From Whitmania pigra (lineage: Eukaryota > Annelida > Clitellata > Hirudinida > Haemopidae), in NCBI GenBank assembly GCA_021613335.1, contig JAJTWR010000032.1:82501-146500 (forward strand): 64,000 nt of DNA. Direction: 5' to 3'. Position 1 is the stretch's first letter. Each line of letters opens with the position of its first letter. A program made the position numbers and the translations under genes. Under the pieces are notes generated by a model. It was not told where the DNA came from and searched no databases. It saw only the letters and a program-made list of their open reading frames with translations. Shown piece after piece: positions 34,701-52,700 of the stretch.

Positions 34701-35880
34701 TCTGTTACTAATAAACTTCAGTTATAAAACAAAAAGTAAATTAATTAATTAACAAAAATATCAATATTACAACCAGATGTAAATTGAAAGGCAATTGGAA
34801 ATAAACAAAAATATGGTTTGATCTAACATTCTTGCGAAAAATGAAAACAACTCAAATTAATGAGCATCATTACATTCAGCGACTTAAGATGGTCGTCCGC
34901 CGCTCAAAGGTGGGTATAGCAAGTTCTAAAAGACATTCATCGGGAGATACAGGTTAACTACTTAAATGTAAGAACTGCAAACATTGTTCGTAAAGATCCA
35001 GTTTTAAAGTCGATTAACAATGGCCAAAAAAATACTTATTGCTTCTCGTGTAACAAATCATTCGACAACTTGCCAGACAAAAAAAAACATGACTAGCTAG
35101 CAGAAAATTATCCTGCTATCAAGCAGAAAAACAGACAATAACTAGTCACCTCTCCATCCGTCCATCCACCCATTCATTCATTCATACAATCATTCATCTC
35201 TTCATTCATTCCTACTCCCACCCACCTGAATTGTCGACCACTTTGAACAACGGCACTTCCTGCGGTTCTTCCGACTGATCCGTCTTGATGGCATTCTCGA
35301 GCTCAACGTTGTCGGACGTCCAAGAAGGTAGAGAGGCGATAAATACGGAATCGTCGCCATTAAGTTTCGTCGTGAGGAGGTAGAATGGTGCTCCGACGTC
35401 TTTGGTCTGCTCCAGAGTAGAATGTTCCGGAAGCTTCGCATTCCATAGGTCCGAGTTCATGGTGGGCGATTCGGCGGCGTTGGATTCGGCGTTGCTGGTG
35501 TTGAGATGGTTCCTGTCGATGATTTCGACGTGCTCGATGAACTCTCCGTCTTGGTGGACGAGCTGCCCGACGACAGAGTTGTCGTTCTGAATGAGCTGGA
35601 TGAAGTTGTAGTGCTTCTGCTGCTCCTCTTCTTCTGGCTCATCTTCGACGTGCATGTCAAGGTCTGCCTCGTTGAGATAGTTCGAAACAGTGTCATTGCA
35701 CTCCGAACTGCTAAACGTCAGAGAGTTCACCCCGCTCATGAGGCGTTCAGTTCCGACAGCAAAAGAAAATGTCTTGTCCTCTCCAGATATTTTGGCACTG
35801 CTCGATGATCGATCGTCTCTCTTTCTGGGATTTAGCTGGAGTTTACCCTTTTTGATCAACAAGTTTTCGTCGGTTTGCAT
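29428..35880 (-). CDS. Nuclear receptor transcription factor (NR1-like, subfamily uncertain)
   Basis: DNA-binding transcription factor. Exons: 35226-35899 (M at 35,880), 34062-34201, 33216-33366, 31841-32925, 31606-31767, 31065-31281, 29428-29675; 886 codons, all phases consistent. An acidic, Ser/Gln-rich N-terminal domain is followed by two C4 zinc fingers: [20 protein letters not shown], with P-box CEGCKG completed across the splice, then [20 protein letters not shown] and [28 protein letters not shown] follows. Next comes a 360-residue Ser/Thr/Pro-rich hinge in one exon, then a ligand-binding domain with [16 protein letters not shown] and [20 protein letters not shown]. The fingers are joined by a linker two residues longer than usual. 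It fits best near NR1 groups (perhaps the mollusc/annelid NR1P-type receptors), but I cannot assign it. An upstream 5' exon may exist. Confidence 0.92.
29814..30938 (-). mobile_element. DNA transposon (hAT-like) remnant in receptor intron
   Basis: Bounded by inverted repeats: tacatggttcatacagg at 29,815-29,831 and its reverse complement cctgtatgaaccatgta at 30,921-30,937, each followed inwards by aaatttaggac-type sequence, giving an element of about 1.1 kb. Inside, minus-strand frames read [20 protein letters not shown] and [13 protein letters not shown] (30,482-30,288) and, after stops, [20 protein letters not shown] (about 30,220). The [17 protein letters not shown] motif is the hAT-type C-terminal dimerisation signature. 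I see no exact target duplication. It lies between the last two coding exons of the nuclear receptor. Confidence 0.75.
33216..34201 (-). CDS. Nuclear receptor DNA-binding domain exons
   Basis: Exon 34,062-34,201 carries zinc finger 1 and ends after CEGCK. Exon 33,216-33,366 begins [18 protein letters not shown] and carries zinc finger 2. All eight zinc-binding cysteines are present. The P-box matches NR1/RXR-type half-site recognition (AGGTCA) by established rules. The splice between CEGCK and GFF is at a position seen in many nuclear receptors. Confidence 0.95.
34536..34790. repeat. Tandem duplication, about 130-bp unit
   Basis: The block starting agtaaaactaactttagttt at 34,536 recurs at about 34,666 with roughly 10 percent divergence; both end in an aaccagatgtaaa / aatcagatgtaaa segment. 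Non-coding, in the intron between the N-terminal and zinc-finger exons of the receptor. Confidence 0.85.
35160..35220. repeat. (CATT)n / (CATC)n simple repeat
   Basis: Short degenerate tetranucleotide run just beyond the donor of the N-terminal receptor exon. Confidence 0.7.
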
Positions 35881-35899
35881 TTCTTTCTTGATCCATCTT

Positions 35900-36926
35900 C
35901 TGCAGGGATCAATAAGTAGGTAATGGATATGACTTGTAATAATCAATTCTATAACGAATTACTCCATGATAAAGTCTTTGATCTTTAGAAAAAATTTAAC
36001 CACGTAATAAAACATTGACAGCAAAGCAAAGATTTGGAAATCTAGCAGAAATCAAATGCTGACGCTGGTCCCTGATGGCATGCTGCGAAATTTAGTACGT
36101 GGTAGAGTAGCAAAGCTCTCAGAATAAAAGTAATTATTTTGAATCTGGACGGACTAACATAACATAGATTGAAGCTGGAAATTCGAAACAATACCGAGAA
36201 CGTGGATGGAATGAAATCCACTGAAAAATTCCAGCGAAATATAAAAATTACCTTATCGTATTAACTACACTAATTTTTTTGCATAGTTATTTAAAACTTA
36301 ATGCAATCATATGTGACACTAGAGATGACCTATTAAACGAAAAGGTAACATTTCCCACTGACCCATTTACGAAGCCATATTGTCAAAAATAAACAGTGTT
36401 GCCAATGGGTTGTTTAGATGAATTAACTCTCTTTGCGTCTTTAGTTTGAAATGTATTTTATTTAGTTTTAAAAACAATTAAAATTATTAATGTGCAAAAT
36501 TTTTAAGCATTTAGTGGTAGGCTCATTCAACCTTGATTTTCACATGATCTAATAAATGTTTATGCATGTAAATACTGCAAACCAATTTAAACGTTTAAGC
36601 AAGAAACATATTAACTGATGGCGGTTTTCAGCAAAAGGACAGTTATGTCCTCTTCTTATCGATCCGCCAAGAAGTGCAAGTGCGTGGTTGTTCGCGGTCG
36701 ACAAATAAAAAAATTCCCACAAAATTAAGTCTTCATATTCGGTCCATTGTTAGGGGTCAGTTGTTTAAATAGCCTTAAGTGGCTCGTTTCCGGTCCAATG
36801 GCAAACGGCCTATAATTGTAACAGAATTATTTTAGGCGTTTTTAATAGCTAAGGTCAAGTCTGTTTTTTGCTCTCAATTTGAGGCCCTTTTGGCCTATTT
36901 TTCTCTGGATTTCGACTTGGAGGAAT
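35900..36926. promoter_or_regulatory. Shared head-to-head upstream region of receptor and FERM genes
   Basis: About 1 kb between two divergently transcribed genes. A small open frame on plus (ATG at 36,618, 36 codons, MAVFSKRTVMSSSYRSAKKC) lies upstream of the FERM start and could be an upstream ORF or an alternative first exon. No TATA box is convincing. Whether it is one bidirectional promoter or two is not decidable from sequence. Confidence 0.45.
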
Positions 36927-43827
<6,901 letters not shown>

Positions 43828-44194
43828 TCTCGAGGGGGTTGAGATGGAATGATTATGATGATGACAACATCAATGATGAAGATAATATTTTGTGACTATT
43901 AATCAAAGTTAGAGGAGATAGAATTGTAGAACAAACTCACAAGATTCATTAGGTGCTCAATGGGCACTTGAAGTTGCCATCATCATCATAATCATCCTCA
44001 CTCTCTTCATCATCATCTGCATCAGCAAAAAATTTACGTTCTTTCATCTTGATTATCGATCTGAGGCTGTCATTTCTTTTATAATTCTTCTGTCCCTGGC
44101 TTTATTGTGTGTTTCAATGTGCACTGATTTCTTTGCTATATTTTGCAAAAGATCATTATAAGTGACAACGCATTATTAATCTTGATGATATTTA

Positions 44195-44200
44195 AATAAA
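44195..44200 (+). terminator. Polyadenylation signal of FERM gene
   Basis: AATAAA about 370 bp past the stop at 43,827. The 3' UTR contains gatgat/catcat repeats. Confidence 0.55.
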
Positions 44201-44209
44201 GAGAAGAGG

Positions 44210-47200
44210 AAGATTGATTGAACGAAAGTGGTCGGATGGATGTGAGTTCACGAAGCTTCTCTTTGGATGAAAATTTACATTGACATTCAACTCTGAAATT
44301 TATATTTCTTTTCCATTTCTAGTCTTTTTTTTACCTCTCAAACATGTTTTTGTTAGATTGCATTTCATCTGCGGAATCTAATTCTATTGTAATTCTGTTT
44401 AAGTCAGAATACAGTTTTTTGATGACATGATCTGTAGATCTCGATTTCTTTTGTGCATTTGTCGATTTTCAACGATCATATTGTTTATTTTTGTCTTTTT
44501 GTTGAGTTTCTAGAGTATAGATCTGTAATTTTTTCTTCAATATGAGGTGTTTGATTTTGAAGTTTTATAATTTATTCTTATACATTCCATTTTGGCATTA
44601 AAAATCGTTTTACATACTATGTCGCCATTTTAGTAAAAATCACGCAGCGTCCCTAGTGGCTTAATGAAATATTTTAAAGTATTTAATACTGGAACCGATA
44701 ATTTAAGGTCCTAATGTCGACTCTGGAGCTAGATGATATAATGAATTACCACCGGTGTCTGAAACTTTACTCGCTAATGGCAATGACGTCATTAATTCCT
44801 CATAGTCTAATTGTTGCCCCCAGAAACAGGGCATTAATTACTGATGATTTTATTCCCTGATCTGTTATTAAGTGGTGATATGAAAGAGGCAGTCGTTTAG
44901 GTAAGTTAACGTCCATAGCTTAACGAAAAAATTAAACATATATGCCTAACAAGACGGTCATAATAGAGTGTTGTGGCTTAGCCCCAGCCTCCTATGGTAA
45001 ATCAGGGTCATTAATTTGCAATAAGCTTTAAGGATGCCGTTAATTGAGTTAAATGGAATTTTATATTTAGTTGAAAATCAATTTTAGACGCTGCTATCTT
45101 TTAAACAAGTCGTAACATAATATGTGACCGTTTTGGAATTTCCTATTGCCACAGCGTTTACCATTACCCTGGAATTTTTTGTTTTCATGTTACTGAAATA
45201 TCTTCATTTTTTTATATTTAAGATTTAAGAGGAGATATCGTTTTTAAAGTTTTCATCAGTCTGCGGACGATCTTACGTTCTGAAATTTCAAAGACCTCCG
45301 ATGGGAATACTTAATCCATATAACAAAATCAACAAGATCAACTAAAAAGTGAAAGTGACTCTGTGGCATTCGAATCATCTTGAACCGCCCGGTAATTGGC
45401 AAGGTAGCGAACGAGAGCTAACACTAGGTTGTGCAGATAATAGATGGTCTCCTATATACTTAAGTCCGCTACGTGTGTTGCTGCTGTCGATAAGGGGCGT
45501 AGTTTCGTTAATGATTAAATGCTTTTTTGTACATTTCGATATCAGATCTTGCAATCGTCTTTAGTGGATTTATTTTAGTCGTTCGACCGGCAGTGAATAC
45601 GTCAGGACCATGGTGGGTTTGGCGTTTTAACGTTTGAATTGTTTAATGATCTTGTGAAGCATGATTTTAGACGAATTAAAGCTAGATTAGTCAGCAGGTA
45701 ATAAAAATTGAGGAGAAAATCTGTTTGCTTATGCTAGAATAATATGTGAAATTTCATTTATTGTAGCAGATGTTCTAAGAGTGCAGTGCAGCTGTTGCTG
45801 GCATAACTTTAAAGTAAATGTATGACCAATCGATGGTAAAATAGAATTAACTAACTTTGAATTCAGTGTTTCATTGAGCTGTTTGTTGCACTTTATTGCT
45901 TGGGAAGGAAATTTGAATTTAATTATGGGTGATTTAAATATAGAATCACTTCTGCAGTGATTCATTGCAATACTGACTTACATATTCTACACTTGAAAAT
46001 GCACTCACTGCACATTTATTAGATTGTTGCTTTAAGTAAGCACTTAATTTTGTATGCCTTTATTCACGAATCTATCTTTGTTGTCGGCAATCTCTGCTGA
46101 CTACAAAAATGTAACATGACATGCAAAATATAACATACCAGATCACAACACCAATTTTTATGGCAATTATGTCTGGGCGATAAAGGACCTCGCATTTCAA
46201 CAGTGTTTGCATTAAAGATAATAGCTTTGATCTAGATGTGTCCTCTCTTCGATAAGCCAGTAAACTGGTTTCTGACTGCAAAATGATGTCTGTGTTTTCC
46301 TTTGCTTTTCAATGGAAGACTGAAAAACAAGACAACTATTATCTTCAAATTGCTGATCGTGCAATCATCTGGGAGATGTTTTCAGATTTAAAAAATGAAA
46401 ACCAATCTTACATAACTTCATGGGACGTGACTGCGATCCTAAGGCTAAGGATCTCTCCTGCTAAAGTTCACTACTTCTAGATTCCTAAGTCAACATCAGT
46501 TTGAGTACTTATTTACAAATTCCAGGTTATGGTTACTGAGATGATGTAGGAAGCATATGATTGGTTTGAGTTGGGCTAGTGAGCAGTCTATTGCATCTGG
46601 CCATTTGATTAAATGCTTAGAACATTATGAATATTAATTATATTGAAATTAGATATTTAGCAGATGTTGAATATTGCTTATTCCTTTGATAAATTCTACC
46701 TCAATCTGGGACTGCCCTTGGCTTTTTTACAGTTATTTATTTATTGTTAATATTGTTATATTTATTACCATGTACTAATTGTTATTATTATTATTATATT
46801 TATTACCAATAATAAGAATCTTGTTCATTTTTACTGTTCATTTGGAGATTGTTCATCATTTTTATTAAACATTCTTGATTTGCATTGGATGTTATCAAGC
46901 TTTGGCCATTGAAATCTCGTGGTTATTTGCTTGTATGTGACACATTTGTGATTAATTCATCTGCATAATTAAAATTAAAATTGTTTCATGAGCCGTTCAT
47001 GAAAATGCAAATATTTGTTTTTGAGAAGCTCATTTTGCATGGATGCTTTACTACAGGTACCTGACATGATGATACTTTTTATCACGTAAGATTTTATGAA
47101 GGTGTCGTTATTTATTATTTGTTAGTTTATTTAAAATCTAATCGCCTGTCTCCAACTGAACTTATGAATTTACACAATAAGCACTAGTCTAATCAAGAAC

Positions 47201-47650
47201 AATAACGATGATGTAATAATAACGATGGGGGTGTAATTGTAGTAATGCTCATGGACGGGAGCTATTTCATATCACCCTACCTGACTACACGGCCGTGAAC
47301 CTGCTCAGTTTCCCGCTAAAATGAAACTTATTGGTCACTCACGACTAAAATGAAGAGAACATGAAGATGTTGAGATTATATTGCCTCACTTTTGGCTAGA
47401 GTAGATGATAACATCTTGTTCTTGAGACTTGAGTTTCTGATTACGTTTAAATTCTTTTTTATTCATCTTTCATTGTAAAGATGCTCAGCTCTCTAATAGT
47501 ATTTCCAATTACGTGAGTCATAAACGTCATGAAATTGACGATGATGTTGTGGTAGTGGGTGATTCGTAAGCAGGTGCGATGGGCGTGTCCCAATATCAAT
47601 GAGGAACTCAATTTCCATGCAGGTAGGGTAGTAGGTGTTGGCAGATTGTA
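44210..47650. other. Gene-poor intergenic DNA
   Basis: No domain or exon recognised on either strand. Open frames (for example 46,283-46,480) are short and without known motifs. Several short ATT and TAA runs occur. Distant 5' exons or enhancers of the ankyrin gene could lie here, but I see no specific evidence. Confidence 0.45.
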
Positions 47651-47652
47651 GC

Positions 47653-47935
47653 AATGAATGAATGAATGAATGAATGAATGAATGAATGAATGAATGAATG
47701 AATGAATGAATGAATGAATGAATGAATGAATGAATGAATGATGAATGAATGAATGAATGGATGGATGGATGGATGGATGGATGGATGGATGGATGGATGG
47801 ATGGATGGATGGATGGATGGATGGATGGATGGATGGATGGATGGATGGATGGATGGATGGATGGATGGATGGACGGACGGACGGACGGACGTACGGACGA
47901 ACGAACGAATGAATGAACGAAATTCAGATCGAATT
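47653..47935. repeat. Compound tetranucleotide array (GAAT)n(GATG)n(GACG)n(GAAC)n
   Basis: About 25 GAAT units, then about 28 GATG units, then GACG and GAAC units. The stepwise change of unit by single substitutions is typical of slippage-driven evolution. The translated MDGW repeat is spurious. Confidence 0.97.
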
Positions 47936-48003
47936 AAACGATTAAAGAAATATACTGGATATAATTACAAGCGTAATGTTGATCCTTTTAAAGGATTTTA
48001 AGT

Positions 48004-48360
48004 TTGCTTGCTAATTATATTCTGTCGAATAAATTCAAAAATAAATCGATATTGAATTTTCATCGTGACCGTCTTGCGTTGGACTCAAGCGAGAACGTCG
48101 AGAAGCAATTCACAGTAATTCATGCAATTCATGGCAAGCTGCAGTCAACGTCAGCAAGGTGCTTGACGTCGAGCGATAAGAAAAGAAAGAGATCCACAAA
48201 TACTTGGACGAAGAAGCATGAAGTATTAAGTACTGTCGGCCATTTAGATCGTCAAATGTCTCTCGTCATCTATGAACCACGTCAATGCATGAGCCGGGGT
48301 CCCGTATTTTATTTAACAGCTCTTTTGAACGAAATGCATGAATGAACGAGTGAATGGATG
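48004..48360 (+). other. Open frame of unknown nature
   Basis: A 113-codon frame (48,004-48,345, basic, SSDKKRKRSTNTW) with somewhat higher GC than its surroundings. No recognised domain and no clear gene context. Possibly chance or a decayed element. Confidence 0.2.
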
Positions 48361-48559
48361 ACTGTGTGAATTACAATTCAGAAATGCGCGTCCCATTCAT
48401 CGTGGCCCTACTACGTAAGCTAGACCAATTTCGAGACTTCTGGATGTTTTTATATGTTGAAGCAGTTTTAATTCATACCTACTTACGTGTTGTCTGCGCG
48501 ATGTTTTTTGTATATTCTGTTTATTCTCCCCGTGATTTTGTGATCGGTCTCTTCGTAAT

Positions 48560-48665
48560 TGTAATTGTACTTCATTTATATAGCGCCATATGCATAGAGT
48601 CAGAGGCGCTTCTTGAAATCATTTATATAGCGCTCCTTCCCAAGGGCGCTTGTGGCAGTGCCGGC
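48560..48665. mobile_element. Retroelement-tail-like fragment (TATAGCGC motif)
   Basis: Contains catttatatagcgccatatg...agagtcagaggcgct, closely resembling the 3' untranslated part of the nested LINE at 8,570-8,615 (ttatttttatttcgccttaagcat...gcgtcagaggcgcc). The tatagcgc motif is repeated about 50 bp on. It is probably a LINE 3' end or a SINE sharing that tail. Confidence 0.5.
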
Positions 48666-49104
48666 TGGGTTTCGATCACGACAATTGTTCCAATTAACGC
48701 CGTATGCAGGCACAAAACCCAAAAATCATCATCATCATCATCGTTATCATGACCTTCTCATTGATCGTCTTCATCTCCAACTTTTATGAAGCCGCAGTTT
48801 GCAGAGCCAATTAATTTCCGTTAGGAAGAAAAACCGAATTTCTTCATTGCAGCTTTAAAAGAAATAGTACTCTAGTTATTATGGTTGTTATTGTAATTTA
48901 CCGTTGCTATGGTAATTACTCAAGCAAGTGGCTTCTAATTTTTCTTCCGAATGAGTGAACTTGTGAATCATGCTTCGAAGTTCTGAATGTTCTTTTTATG
49001 TTTGTTTATCCTAAAACCACCTTGGCTCTTTTAGGTCCAGATTTCGAGCCATGGTGAAGATCTTATCTTGTATCGAGCCTTTATAACATGGTTGACATCA
49101 CTGC

Positions 49105-49203
49105 CAACCACTTTCATCATCATCGTCGTCGTTGTCGTCATCGCCATCATCGTTATCAACATCATTACCATCATCGTTATCAACATCATTACTATCATTT
49201 CCT
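49105..49203. repeat. (CAT/CGT)n simple repeat
   Basis: Degenerate trinucleotide and 18-bp-period repeat (atcgttatcaacatcatta twice). Non-coding. Confidence 0.8.
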
Positions 49204-49798
49204 CAGGTACGCCTTTTTGAGAGGCTTCCTGGAGTTAGTCTTTACACTACCATCACCGTCACAATCTTCACTCCCATCAACCATTTGCCAGTTATCTCTG
49301 CGATTGTTTGCGTTGTCGTCACTTAAGGATAATATTGTGGACAAAATTTCTTTTAAATAATGTCTTTATGTAATTGGCCTATCATTTAATGTTCAGCATA
49401 CAAATACGTTGTATTGTATACGTTGAACCAAACAAACTAAACGACGAAGGTAAAAAGAGTCTGAGTTTCAAGACTGCCGCCATTCTAATCCCAGACAACT
49501 GACTAACAATAACAACGTCGACATGATTAATATTCATGTCGTCTATTTATAGTTGTTAGAACTAAGATTACACTTTTTTTTAAAATATTGCACTCGATGT
49601 CATAATGTATTAAAATAACCTAAATGAAATAATTACGTGCTCATTACCAAAAGACTCTGGACCGTGGAAAGTATTAGTCTTTCTCCGACGACATTGATAT
49701 CCTCATACCTGCTAATTATCATAATTAATAGCCATCAATTAACATAAAATATTGATTCATCCATGACGTTTGTCAATTTTCATTTGCATCGTCTTCAG

Positions 49799-52700
49799 TC
49801 AGCGGACGAAATCGAACTGCTGAGGGCCTCGAAACACGGTGACGTTGACGGCATCAGTCGTCTGCTCGAGAAGGAGGGAATGGACGTTAATTATCAAAAT
49901 GTGGTGAGTCTTCGAGCCTTCTTCTCGATTTCTTTCCTAAACCTTCAATAGTTGCTTTCATCTCCTTTGAAGGTTTGTTGTCCTATTGCAATAATTATCT
50001 GCTTTTCTTTGTAGCTTGTAGGGTTTTTTTTTCGATTTTTTGTTTTTTGTAACAAATAAGTTAATTAGTGTTTATTATTAGATCGGAAATACCGTTTCGA
50101 TTGTACGTTCTGATGGTTGGGTCTGTTGATTAGTTTTGCTATTTTTAGTTCACATTGGTGTTGGAAAGAATAGGAAGCTTTCTGTTTCTGCTATTAATTC
50201 TCCCACGAATGTTGATGCTGCACGAGCGTAGCAATCGACAGAAAAATGGATAAATAGCTCATCCAGGAATTGAGTCATCGACATATTGTGGGAGATTATA
50301 AAGAATAACAATTACGTTTTTGTTGCCATTTTTTGGCAGTCTGCACTCAGATGCCGTGCAACGATGCGTAAAAATCAGTTTTGATTTATTCCACAGAACG
50401 GTCTGTCAGCTTTACACCTGGCCGCCAAGGAGGGTCATGCCAAAGCGGCAGAGATTCTGATCGGGGGCGGTGCCAACGTGGATTCTGTCTCTACGGTTGG
50501 TGCAACAAACTCTCACGTTCATATGTTTCACAGTAATTGGTATATTTTATGAATGATTGGTTTTTTGATTGATCTCCTTGATGTCGTCTTCATGCTGGTT
50601 AATATCCAAGTGCGAGACGTTCGGTAGCGTTAAGGTTCAAGCAGGATTTATAGGTGTTATTAATTAGACATTAATTAATTTTAAGATGGTAATTGATTTG
50701 ATTTAATTATTATCTCTGAGATGGAGATGAAATCAAAAGCCATCGTAGGTGTGAATGGCAAGCAGGATGTTGTTCTGATGATGATGATCATGATGGTGGT
50801 GGTGATAGCGATAGTAATAATATTCACAATATTCACAAAGCTAATTATTGTTGCAACTGAATGATGATAATGATTGCTATGATGAGAATGATGATGATGA
50901 TGATGTCCATGAGTGCAGCAGCCATGAACTGAGGATTTATTTTAGCTTCTAATTATAACATACTCTTAAGAATGTTATAGGTGAAAATCTGGGTTTTGAA
51001 CATATGACCTCCGGACTTTGCGCTCTATTCATCGTCACCATCATCATCACGACTACAATCATCATCGATGTCGTCGTCATCACTATCATCATCGTCGTCA
51101 TCACCATCATCATCGCGACTGCAATCATCATCGTCGTCGTCATCACCATCATCATCACGACTACAATCATCATCATCAACAGAAAGGAAATACCCCCCTG
51201 CACATTGCCTCCCTGTGTGGTCAGGAGGATATGGTTGATCTCCTGTTGAGATCTTCTGCCAACGTCAACATTCAGTCTCTGGTGAGGTTTTTTGAATGAT
51301 GATGATGATTAAGACGACGTCGATGATTATTATCAGTATTATTATAATTTGTTGTCGTTTTATTATGATTAATATGTCTATTATAATAATAATGACCATT
51401 ATTTGTTATTGCTATATGTTAATTATTATTCTTATGTTATTGTTATTATTGTCGTTATTTACATTGTGAATTTATTATTATTATTATTGTTATTTTGTTG
51501 TTGTTATATTTTTGTATTGTGATGGAATTTTTTTCTGCATTCTTCAATCATAGAATGTTCTGCCTACTGTTACTGATCTCAGCTCATAATTATGTTTGCA
51601 TTCTTGTTTATAATTACAATTTGTTTACCAGACATTGCCTGTCTTGTTCACATGTCTGTTACTGTTGACCTTGTATTGTATTATATTATACCGTATTGCA
51701 TTATGTTGTATTGCATTGTATTGTATTGCATTGTATTGTATTGCATGGTACTTTTAGACATAGGCGTTCTATTGCATTGCATCATATTGTATTTAGCCCA
51801 TCTTTTGAATTGTGAAGATGCCACTCTTTAAATTGGTTTTATTATTAAATTCAAGTAATTTCAAAGAATTTATTGAATGTTGAGACTGATGTTGATATCT
51901 TTCTACTTGCAATTTATTCTATTAGGTGCTCATTGTTTCTGATTGGTTTCATCTGAATTCTTTATTAGTGCAATTGTTTACATGACTTTTGTCTCTGAGT
52001 ACCAGTGTTCAAAACCCGTTGAGTGCCTGTAAGTGCTCAACGGTTCGTCATTATTATTGGTTTATTATTATTTGCATTGTTTCAATTAATGAACATCAGA
52101 CAAAACTTTGTCATTCAGTCCACTTTAATTATTCACTTATTTCATGGAGCAACTATACTAAGGTATTGGAGTAAGTATATAAGTATATAAGTATATTGTG
52201 GACTGAAATTGCAAACCTAGTTGTCATTTTTGAATGTCGTTGAAAATTGAAAATATTTTCATTGTCATCATTAAATATTCAATTTTATCTATATTTGTAT
52301 TAATTAGGTTTATTAATTTTTTAAATCAACATTAAATGCTGTTAAATCGACATTAAGTGCTCTAATGATCATAAATCAAAGTATTTAAATTATAGTTGTG
52401 ATAAATTATAAATTATTGTTAAATTGATAAATTATATTTAAATTATAGTTGTGATGTAATACTATTAATAATTAATTAATTACTACTAATATCAGCTGTT
52501 CACTGATGAAATCAACATGTTTCTCCTTTAATTCGTTGTTATTCATGAATTAAAAATGATCAACATTTGACATTTATTTATAATACAGGCTCATAAATAT
52601 TCATTTTCAGCAAGGCTTCTCAGCCCTGTACATGGCATGCCAGGAGAACCATTCATCGATTGTACTTAAACTCCTGCAACACGGGGCTGATCCTTCCCTC

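Noticed and set aside
29428..35899. Assignment of the receptor to TR2/TR4 (NR2C) or HNF4
   Set aside because: The second-finger sequence and the AAKLGRRS motif do not match those groups, and the P-box context fits NR1 better. The subfamily is left open.
47753..48001. MDGW-repeat open frame
   Set aside because: Translation of the GATG array; no independent coding evidence.
50949..51249. Poly-His/Ile/Met open frames on both strands
   Set aside because: They come from the CAT/CGT repeat. Only the last part overlaps a real exon, in another frame.
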